From the NCBI GenBank assembly GCA_020636435.1, contig JACJXX010000001.1, forward strand, positions 3,427,001 to 3,491,000: DNA of 64,000 nucleotides. Direction: 5' to 3'. The first letter of the stretch is position 1. The number at the start of each line of letters is the position of its first letter. The stretch is from Lewinellaceae bacterium. Its GTDB lineage: Bacteria > Bacteroidota > Bacteroidia > Chitinophagales > Saprospiraceae. The translations under genes and the position numbers were made by a program. Below, one piece after another: positions 61,001 to 64,000 of the stretch. Under the pieces are notes generated by a model that was not told the origin of the DNA, ran no database searches, and saw only the letters and a list, made by a program, of their open reading frames with translations.

Positions 61001-64000
61001 CACAGGCGTCTTCGGCTACCGGCGCAGGGAAGTTCACGTTGGCCTCGCACTGGTCTACGTCTACGCTGACGGTGATGTCTGCCGGGCAGTTCACAAAGCT
61101 CGGGGCATCGCCGTCGGTTACTGTCACGGTTGCCGAGCAGGCCGAGGCATTGCCCGCAGCGTCGGTTACCGTCCAGGTAATAGTGGTAGAGCCGGCAGGA
61201 AGCGTGGCGCCGTTCAGCGTCCACGGGTTCGGGGCGGAGGCGTAATCATGCGTAATAGAAGCACCGCCCGGTACGGGCCCGTATGGGCAGTTGTCGCTAA
61301 ATGCCGGGTCGAAGCTGCCATCGAGGATGGAATAGCTGCACTGGCCTGCGTCGGCAGCAACCGTGGTGGGGATAGCAGAACAATCCACCACCGGATCCTG
61401 CGTGTCTTCTATCGTTATGTCTATGGTACAGCTCGTGGCATTGCCCGAGGCATCCATGGCTGTCCAGGTTACTTGCGTCACGCCTACCGGGAAGGTTTCT
61501 CCAGCCAGCGTTGTGCTAAAGTTATAGTCGTTTTGCAATTGTACGCCGGGGCAGTTGTCCGTTGGGAATACAGGGTCGAAGCCTGTGCCGCCCATGGTGA
61601 AGCTGCACTCATCAGCCGCCGCCGGGCGTACCGGGTTGATGGCCGAGCAGTCCAGCGCCGGCGCTTCTTCGTCTTCTACTATGACCTCGAAGCTGCAGGT
61701 GGCGCTGTTGCCGCTGCCGTCGGTATAGGTATAGGTTACCGTCGTGGTGCCTACATTGAAAGTGGTGCCGGAAGCGTCATCCGTACCGCTGCCGGCAGTA
61801 GCGCCGCTCAGGCTATAGGCCACGTCTGCCGGGCAGTTGTCATTTGTAAATTGCGGGGCAATGCCATTCACTACCGCAGAGCATTGGCTGGCATCGGCGC
61901 TTACTTCTACGTCTGTCGGGCACGTGAGTTGCGGGGTTTGCACATCCAGCACCGTTACTTGCGAAATGCAAATACTACTATTGCCCGCTGCATCGGTTAC
62001 TGTGAGGACGACGCCTACTGTATTGCCCGCATTGGCGCAGGTAAAAGTTAAGCTGTTGGCACCGTTGATAGCCAGGCTGGCAATGCCACAGTTGTCGGTA
62101 GAGTTATTGTCTACAACCGTCATTGGGAGCAGATACTCGCCGTTGCCGTTCAGCGTGACAACCAGGCTGGGCTGGCACTCGGCGTTGGGAGCGTCGTCGT
62201 CAGTAACGGTATACGTTACAGCGCACTGGTCCGTATTGCCATTCTCGTCGGTAATTGTCCAAACCACTGTGGTTTGGCCCACTGGCAGGTGGGCGCCGTT
62301 GAGGGTAGAACTGGACGGCGCCGGGGCAAAATCGTGAGACAGCGTAGCCGCACAATTGTCTGTCCAGCTCGGGTCGAGGCCCGTGCCGTCGACAAAGTGC
62401 GCGCAGTAGCTGGCGTACGTGCCCAGGCCCGTGGTGATCGCCGAGCAGTCGAGCATGGGGCTTTCATCATCCGTTAACGTCACGGTTGCCGAGCAGGCCG
62501 ATGCATTGCCCGCAGCGTCGGTTACCGTTATCGTTACTATTTGTTCGTCGCCGTGGGCGCCGCCGAAGAGCGTGCCGGCAGCCGGGAATTGCGTTATGGT
62601 TAGGCTGCCAGAGGCCGTGCCCGGTACGGGCCCGTATGGGCAATTGTCTGTAGTGCCTACTTGGCCCGTTAAATCAGGCACCTCTGCGGTGCAGTTGCCG
62701 GCGCCGTCAGAGCTGGTTAACACGTCCTGGTCCGGAGCACAGGCGGTAATCTCAGGCGCTTCCCCATCCACTACCGTCACGTCGAAGGAGCAGCTCGTGC
62801 TGTTGCCCATATTGTCGGTTACCTGGAAGCTTACCGTGGTGCTGCCCAGCGGGAAGGACGCGCCCGAAGCCGGGCCCGACAGTTGAGTGACCGTATAGCC
62901 CGGGCAGTTGTCCGTAGCAAACGGCAGGCTGTAGCCTACCTCTGCTTCGCACAAGCCAGGATCGGTAGTTACCGTGATGCCGTCCGGGCAGGCAAGCACC
63001 GGCGCAGTCAGGTCTTCCACCGTGATGGTGAAGGAGCACTGGGCGGTATTGCCCGAGGCGTCCTCCACCTGGTATGTTTCGGTATAGATTCCATTGTAGC
63101 TGTAGAATTGTGGCGTAGCGCCGTTGCCGGAAAGCAGCTCTATCTCCCAGCCCGGGCAGTTGTCCGTAGCCGTAGGCGCAGTGTAACTCAGCGTCACACC
63201 ACAGGGGCCGAAGCCGGACACCAGGGCGGAGCCGCTGGTTACCACCGGCGTGCCGTTCTGGATTTGCACCACGATATCAGCGGGGCAGCTCACAAAGCTG
63301 GGGCCAAAGTTGTCCTCTACTACGATGTCGAAGCTGCATTGGGCCGTATTGCCGCCGGCGTCCGTATACTGGTAAGTTACAGTAGTCGTACCTACCGGGA
63401 ACTGAGCGCCGCTCGGCAGGCCAGCCACCAGCGTGCCGGGCAGGCTGTTGCCGCCGCAGCCGTCGTTGAAGGTTGGCGCCTGGTAAGTTACCACCTTGCC
63501 GCATATATTCGGCTCGCTGTCGTAAACCAACGGGCTGGGCGGGCACTGGGCCGCCACAGGCGCTTCATCGTCGCTGACAACCACCAGGAAGCTACAGTTG
63601 GCGCTGTTGCCGCTGCCGTCGGTAATCGTATAGGTTACCGTTGTCGTTCCGGCGTTGAACGTATTGCCGGAAGCGTTGCCGTTGCCGCTGCCTACAGTAG
63701 CGCCCGACAGGCTATAAGTTGTCGTATAATCGCAATTGTCGTGTTCAAACGTGGGCGCGATGCCGTTCACTACCGCCGAGCACTGGCCGGCGTCCGTAGA
63801 GGCTGATACGTTGCTTGGGCAAGAGATTTGCGGCACTTCGTTGTCCAACACCGTCACGCCTACCGAGCAAGTGCTCGTATTGCCAGACTGGTCCGTTGCC
63901 TGCAGGGATACCGTTACCGGGGCTCCCGTATCGTTGCAGTCCACGCCTACCTGTCCGCTGAAGTTCACCCCATCCAGGCTTACCAGCACGCTGGCCAGCG
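46005..64000 (-). CDS. Giant HYR-repeat surface protein with dockerin, cohesin-like and T9SS domains (5' end outside window)
   Basis: At least 5,998 codons; the frame is still open at the window edge. From the N-terminal side: about fifty HYR-type Ig-like domains of ~84 residues (64.0 to ~51.1 kb), each with 'P.I.CP.DI...TDPG.C.A.V' and 'FP.GTT.V.YT.TDA.GN...C.F.V.V.D'. Next come a pre-peptidase-C-like domain (~50.4-50.05 kb), several Cys-rich 'VDWCSGDN' domains, a carboxypeptidase-like/dockerin region (NGVSTFDLVLISKHILGVQ, IIAADINRSRHVTTLDMILL; ~47.2-46.9 kb), a cohesin-like domain (~46.76-46.43 kb) and a type A T9SS domain (YQNQPNPFRDETVIGFYLPD ... TDTKKMIITD). It is probably exported by T9SS and surface-bound, serving adhesion, gliding or scaffolding. 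Cys pairs in each HYR unit suggest disulfides. Confidence 0.85.
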   Translation of the reverse strand, partial: LASVLVSLDGVNFSGQVGVDCNDTGAPVTVSLQATDQSGNTSTCSVGVTVLDNEVPQISCPSNVSASTDAGQCSAVVNGIAPTFEHDNCDYTTTYSLSGATVGSGNGNASGNTFNAGTTTVTYTITDGSGNSANCSFLVVVSDDEAPVAAQCPPSPLVYDSEPNICGKVVTYQAPTFNDGCGGNSLPGTLVAGLPSGAQFPVGTTTVTYQYTDAGGNTAQCSFDIVVEDNFGPSFVSCPADIVVQIQNGTPVVTSGSALVSGFGPCGVTLSYTAPTATDNCPGWEIELLSGNGATPQFYSYNGIYTETYQVEDASGNTAQCSFTITVEDLTAPVLACPDGITVTTDPGLCEAEVGYSLPFATDNCPGYTVTQLSGPASGASFPLGSTTVSFQVTDNMGNSTSCSFDVTVVDGEAPEITACAPDQDVLTSSDGAGNCTAEVPDLTGQVGTTDNCPYGPVPGTASGSLTITQFPAAGTLFGGAHGDEQIVTITVTDAAGNASACSATVTLTDDESPMLDCSAITTGLGTYASYCAHFVDGTGLDPSWTDNCAATLSHDFAPAPSSSTLNGAHLPVGQTTVVWTITDENGNTDQCAVTYTVTDDDAPNAECQPSLVVTLNGNGEYLLPMTVVDNNSTDNCGIASLAINGANSLTFTCANAGNTVGVVLTVTDAAGNSSICISQVTVLDVQTPQLTCPTDVEVSADASQCSAVVNGIAPQFTNDNCPADVAYSLSGATAGSGTDDASGTTFNVGTTTVTYTYTDGSGNSATCSFEVIVEDEEAPALDCSAINPVRPAAADECSFTMGGTGFDPVFPTDNCPGVQLQNDYNFSTTLAGETFPVGVTQVTWTAMDASGNATSCTIDITIEDTQDPVVDCSAIPTTVAADAGQCSYSILDGSFDPAFSDNCPYGPVPGGASITHDYASAPNPWTLNGATLPAGSTTITWTVTDAAGNASACSATVTVTDGDAPSFVNCPADITVSVDVDQCEANVNFPAPVAEDACGAAVAQTGGLPSGSMFPVGTTTIEFTATDAAGNSAACTFNVTVEETQLPTAVCQDITVTLDGAGAAAIVAADADGGSTDNCTAAANLQLDIDIDNFGCADIGDNIVTLTVTDEAGNASACSATVTVVDDSAPSFACPDPVTVSGCDALVPDLISQLTATDNCPYGSVPGGGSLAITQNPVAGTDFGNMSGQSLSVIVTVTDASGNSTSCVVPVTIDDNAPPAFSNCPADITVSTDVGQCEANVNFPAPVAVDGCGATTVAQTGGLPSGSMFPVGTTTIEFTATDAAGNSVACTFDVFVQETELPTAICQDITVSLDAAGSVTVLPADVDGGSYDNCQVASLAFELGPIIVGQMDFGCNALGDNNVILRVVDAAGNIDNCVATLTVVDDIDPSFTCPDPVTVPGCNAVIPDLTALVNATDNCPSGLTITQSVPAGLNFGSMNGQSIDITITVTDASGNTVSCIVPVTVDDDVPPAFNNCPADFTVNNDPDKCGANVWWAAPTATDNCTGLTVSQSGGPAPGSFIAVGSPQTVTYEATDADGNAVSCSFTVTVEDMQLPDITCPVSFITFGTNSGACSYTVQSGMLDPDASDNCPYGPVPGALVSLTHDYAAAPSATTLDGAVFPDGMTTVTWTAVDAAGNSISCTMDIMVEDDDAPTVADCPADINTSNDAGQCGAVVTYDAPAFNDNCPYVPVPGGGTNLSGTLVEGLPSGALFPLGTTTVTYAYTDAAGNSASCSFEVTITDTQIPEITCPDNIVVAANGSLLSGTATIASFGPCGVTLSYPAPVGTDNCSGSVTSLTSGLGAGPNYFQYGGFYTETYTVIDAAGQMATCSFTVTVEDPVPPQITCPQDITVSTDPGQCEAEVVYSNPLGADNCPGYTIGLTQGLPSGAAFPLGTTAVEFTITDAMGNAVSCSFDVTVEDGGAPTIDVCPADQTVVTSSNGSGDCLAEVPDLTGQLQASDNCPYGPVPGTASGSLVVSQSPAAGTLFGGAHGDEQVVTLTVTDANGNASTCSATVTLTDDENPNIDCSSILLSHSTDNEECSFYVNGINLDPSWSDNCPYGPVPGDATLSHNYAPAPSSHTLNGAILPLGTTDVTWTVTDANGNASTCSATVTVTDDEDPTAICVPSLTVALDGSGLHQIAASAINLGSWDNCGPLGSVLISLDGVNFGGETTVDCNDTGAPVAVTLQVTDQAGNVSTCSVNVTVLDSELPQVSCPGNLYVSTDAGSCVAVVNGIAPAFEHDNCDYTVTYELTGATTGSGNGDASGTAFNAGNTIVTYTIEDESGNTASCSFMVIVEDGEAPAAAQCPPSSLVYDTEPTGCGKVVNYQIPQFTDNCGGGNLLPGTLAEGLPSGAQFPVGTTTVVYEYTDAAGNTAQCSFDITVVDNIAPSFVSCPADVVVQIQNGVPVVTSGTALFSSAGTCGVTLTYTAPAATDNCPDWEVELLSGNGASPQFYSYGGTYTEVYEVTDAAGNTAQCSFTITVEDATAPMLTCPNDYTVTTDPGLCEAEVNYALPMAGDNCPGYTVAQIAGPASGTTFSLGTTAVSYQVTDAMGNSATCSFNITVEDGEAPEITACAADQNISTGSDGAGDCQAEVPDLTGQVSATDNCTNGASLTVTQSPAAGTSFGGNHGDEQVVILTVADAAGNASTCSATLTLTDDESPMLDCSAIATDLGTDANMCATLITGTALDPSWTDNCPYGPVPGGAVLSHDYAPAPSSHTLNGTVLPEGTTTVTWTITDENGNADQCTVTYTVADDDAPQANCQTSLTVTLNGNGEYTLPVTAVNNGSSDNCGIAGTEINGGSSVLFTCADAGTTVNVTLTVTDAAGNASTCSATVTVLDTDVPQISCPVDVSTTAEAGECSAVVNDIEPKFTDDNCPADITYILMGATTGNGTDDASGTTFNVGTTTVMYTITDESGNSAACGFEVTVTDGEAPVLECANINPVRSAETDECSFTMGGAGFDPASFSDNCPGATLSNDYNYSSSLAGATFPVGTTTVTWTVTDAAGNTASCTIDIVITDNQAPVVDCSNIDGNLSIDAGQCSRVVTDDNLDPLASDNCPGVSLTHDYLAAPHLFTLQGAAFPAGETVVAWTATDAAGNTATCVITVNVAADEDPVFLSCPTDISLNNDPDQCGATANWAPPVVLGNCGAITPVQTAGPASGSMFPVGTTTVEYTATDAFGNTAICSFTVTVEDMQNPDIDCPVSFITLGASGGGCDNSIPDDMLDALASDNCPYGPVPGGGVSLTHDFAGAPSNTTLAGVSFPLGTTTVTWTAVDANGNSVSCSLDVTVVDDIVPVTVSCPDDLSVSNDPGECSAAVTYDAPVFSAGCNGLPVSGTLVAGLPSGAAFPLGTTIVRYEYTDGSNGTAVCSFTVTVEDTEDPVISCPADIVVGADGSIVSGNATIISTGPCGVTLRYTAPVGTDNCPNPVTTLSGGLGANPNYYQHGGSYTESYTVTDAAGNTAACSFTITVEDPIVPVITCPQEDITVFTRPGLCSAIVTYASPIGSDNCPGYAINLSEGLNSGAAFPLGTTTVAFTITDNAGNSSTCSFDVNVIDNEDPVILACALDQDVPTSSDGSGDCSGAIPDLTGQIDADDNCTIASITQSPAAGASFGSAHGDQQVVTITVTDQDGNSVACTATVTLVDDEDPIIANCADDQDVLVSSNGTGDCEALIPDLTGEVATNDNCSEFANLAITQSPAAGTAFSGAHGDQQVVTITVTDEVGNASACSATVTLVDDEDPIILACAADQDVLSSTGSAGDCEGLVPDLTGEVTAADNCPYGSVPGSAPANLTITQSPAAGTAFGGAHGDQQVVTITVTDEAGNASACSATVTLVDDENPTILACAADQDVLSSTGSAGDCEGLVPDLTAEVTAADNCPYGPVPGSASGNLTITQSPVAGTAFGGAHGDQQIVTITVTDEVGNASACSATVTLVDDEDPVILECVPDQIVSSTANSSGDCEGLVPDLTAQIVADDNCAAAASLTVTQSPAPGTPFGSNDGDQQVVTFTVTDEGGNSVSCQATITLYGDEEPTILECVADQDIYTNSNDCEGVVPELTGQIVAIDNCTPANELSIVQDPAAGTVISGSAGTQQVITFTVTDGAGNIVTCEATLTLVDDDVPAIASCAPDQDVVTSSNGVGDCAAEIPDLTAQVNASDNCTAAASLAITQSPAAGTAFGNAHGDQQVVTFTVADGSGNSATCSTVLTLVDDEAPVMDCPSDIYTELLNCVPGVLPTWTVPATDNCSSSVTPVQVAGPAPGTALGLGVYTVTYQATDDVGNFSTCSFNIYVEQGPSSDPIIVYPSQDINVVLDVCDNGSEEVCFEVTATDACDGDLVPIVTVDGQALTPVTGNRYCYTATEPGTFTVLITAEDGSGNIREEDFMIVVTETSAPQPTNLLCNYNVNATLDANCQRFITPDMVLEGSFGCLSEDDFVVVIVNDDDPSNGNIVDGHGQFIYEVSLAPGVAPVAGFEPCWGYITAEDKAAPSMDCPDNTSQGEVVFECYTANGTLEAGDLQMEPLNFSCFIDGGIPGSNIEPGGHFYDLIPFQVDRTDYYTILVSDDFGSTFNESAIALFQGGFNPSNPCENIVSFMDDPIDNPNPPLANDEPYLRLSLPLIAGETYYLWVTSDESGATGDYTVDICPDENGQVGLFETSTVLNPLTWEPATVNNTVLWPVRGISLTLSLYCGDFDLIFNNPASLAVTGAPVVSDNCDQDVAVTFTDTYTSAGDCAPIIITRRFRAVDDKGNATTCTQVITLNRPDELDIEFPPRTAPIECDEQYATLPNGNPAPSVTGYPFIVTVNGIVNLTQDYCNLGASFVDRTPVNVCAGAFKFVRDWTVIDWCSGDNLAEDEQVIKVGDFTPPDVACPSEDYDGDGVADGLVFSTSPFNCTASFLAPLPDVADNCSDWEVFTEILAEVEVDVVNQYGQLTGTALDTIVVRTISWDAQSRIVSGMEAGSYYFRYHVEDACGNSVTTYCPFEVKDEVEPTAVCNENLTISIGGDGLARVYAVDIDEGSNDNCGIDRIEARRSGVVLDQFGQVVPFECGGQLSPWSSYVDFYCCDAGDTVTIELRVIDLSGNVNTCWLDVVPEEKVKPYCYAPADVALDCGELPYGFDGTDTLQLQQLFGAATADDNCPYGPVPGSSVIVQELPPVANLDCGAGTIVRRFKAVDAYGNQSVNFCQQTIAISGVHNYEIRFPADAEAVCGVAEPDSVIYDEIGCDLLAVNHTDEFFSASGDECYKIFRTWKVVNWCQYDGQSDPFIVGRDEDCDNLPGDEGVWILHRPGGYTYIDRDNDETEPNNVPLAFQNVCNGIDDFWRKADYDGGFYQYTQIIKAYDNIDPQVLYAQPDPFCSVDNVECTGMVELPFQVDENCTPDDLEIKVFLDADADGIIDADLQNLADGLFDDFALTGVYPDYQLNGRFPIGNHAFEIRVEDGCGNQASTLIPFEVADCKVPAITCLNGLAIDLMPVDLDGDNIPDEGRMVIWASDFITSPMDDCSGPVTYSINRFGEAPHVDSTNLLLSCADTGNLFIQVWAYDGVGNADLCETYLLVQDNLTVCGDADSLLAVSGIIATEEDNTVEDVEVSLSGQDNDVMMTGADGWYGFGAMLEGYDYTITPMRDGDYLNGVSTFDLVLISKHILGVQPLDSPYKIIAADINRSRHVTTLDMILLRKLILSIDTEFTNNTSWRFVEKAYVFPNPANPWLEEFPEAININNLPAGGLANQDFVAVKVGDVTMDAVANSLLGVQGRSIVDVFTLETEDVALTAGNEYTVAFTAAGIANVAGYQGTLVFDNSVLELVDIIPGAAREENFGTRYVNEGLITTSWNQLPDNGQRTTGNGQPATDNGQPATEMFRLVFRALPAVASAKEGQEVKLSELLSVSSGITKAEAYNREGRYMDVAIGFKGQAKASADRFELYQNQPNPFRDETVIGFYLPDAAEATLAISDVSGKVIRLIRLDAVKGYNSVSLRREELPAGVLQYTLKTNEHTDTKKMIITD
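46446..46514. repeat. GTTGTCCGTTGCC tandem within the giant gene
   Basis: About five copies of a GTTG(T/C)CCGTTGCC word encode NGQRTTGNGQPATDNGQPAT, a hydrophilic linker interrupting the cohesin-like domain between NQLPD and MFRLVFRA. Similar short-word tandems elsewhere in the window are intergenic, so this one looks like the same process acting in frame. Confidence 0.75.
48577..62643 (-). repeat. Twelve copies of a 15-nt in-frame palindromic cassette
   Basis: On the plus strand GCCC-GGTACGGGCCCGTAT-GGGC occurs, with at most one or two changes, starting at 48577, 52342, 52639, 54277, 55885, 57805, 58093, 58918, 59206, 60496, 61267 and 62620 (first base of CCCGG). The coding strand reads D-N-C-P-[Y-G/V-P/S-V-P]-G. 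Sites without the cassette in the same gene read GCCCGGGCAGTTGTC, giving DNCPG. The insert core TACGGGCCCGTA is a perfect palindrome and it interrupts the palindromic octamer GCCCGGGC. Confidence 0.85.
51100..64000 (-). repeat. Tandem super-repeat of HYR blocks, period ~6.46 kb
   Basis: Ordered landmark sequences recur at a constant offset: SLDGVNF (~63.97 and ~57.51 kb), DCSAI..LGT (~62.44 and ~55.99), TLNGNGEY (~62.15 and ~55.70), CSAVVN (~61.89 and ~55.44) and INPVR (~61.63 and ~55.16). The later part of the second block lacks ~1.5 kb present in the first. So the HYR array arose by duplication of a multi-domain block as well as of single domains. Confidence 0.75.

Noticed and set aside
46458..62051. 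Very long open frames on the plus strand across the giant gene (for example 46458-49217, 52275-54002, 60471-62051).
   Set aside because: They are antisense to a convincing HYR-repeat gene, their translations are low-complexity (Val/Gly/Arg/Ala-rich) mirrors of its codon bias, and they match no domain pattern.
48577..62643. The twelve short palindromic repeats read as a CRISPR array.
   Set aside because: Spacing is irregular (0.3 to over 3 kb), the copies lie in frame within a coding gene, and no cas genes are present.

Overview
The window looks like chromosome of a Bacteroidota bacterium close to the Saprospiria (Lewinella/Haliscomenobacter-type). This is inferred from three proteins with type IX secretion (T9SS) C-terminal sorting domains, a giant HYR-repeat adhesin, an Omp28-type lipoprotein with a DUF6029-like outer-membrane protein, VCBS/FG-GAP and Asp-box secreted proteins, a moderately high GC content and weak Shine-Dalgarno sequences. 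No rRNA, tRNA, CRISPR array, phage or autonomous insertion sequence was seen.

Layout. 1-6.1 kb: a gene tail, a YciI-like lipoprotein, a SigZ-like ECF sigma factor, a PhzF-family isomerase, a degraded Avd fragment (probably from a diversity-generating retroelement), a small broken membrane-protein operon, and a glutamine-amidotransferase/aldehyde dehydrogenase pair. 6.4-14.7 kb: an AlkB-type hydroxylase divergent from its likely ferredoxin reductase; a four-gene minus-strand operon (outer-membrane protein, Omp28 lipoprotein, MTA-phosphorylase-like enzyme, small-molecule kinase); a TlpA thioredoxin; an O6-alkylguanine-DNA methyltransferase. 15-24 kb: a molybdopterin oxidoreductase, an AraC regulator with two downstream genes, a frameshifted T9SS protein, a radical SAM protein and an RluA pseudouridine synthase. 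24.8-36 kb: a 2-hydroxyacid dehydrogenase, an AlkD-like glycosylase, a sortilin-like beta-propeller protein, a TPR protein, a lipoprotein, a VCBS-repeat T9SS protein, a VWA protein with a GlsB-like membrane protein, and a flippase-like membrane protein. 37-45 kb: two acyltransferase-fold genes, an ICMT-like methyltransferase, a metal-binding HMA protein, a response regulator/histidine kinase pair and an AAA ATPase-nuclease fusion. 46-64 kb: one minus-strand gene of at least 5,998 codons, cut by the window edge, carrying roughly fifty HYR domains, then dockerin-, cohesin- and T9SS-like domains.

The most unusual content is non-coding or hidden in coding DNA. (1) The giant gene carries twelve copies of a near-identical 15-nt in-frame insert, with palindromic core TACGGGCCCGTA, placed in the octamer GCCCGGGC. 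It turns DNCPG into DNCP-YGPVP-G, and is present or absent at equivalent positions of a ~6.46 kb internal super-repeat. (2) At least five copies of a ~160-bp element share a conserved ~50-bp core with a TAGC-loop-GCTA hairpin, flanked by arms that differ between copies but stay complementary. One copy sits in frame inside a signal peptide, one abuts a start codon and one overlaps a stop codon. (3) Several other inverted-repeat families lie at gene 3' ends and supply the stop codon or C-terminal residues. Together these suggest a genome heavily colonised by small palindromic elements that tolerate or exploit coding DNA.
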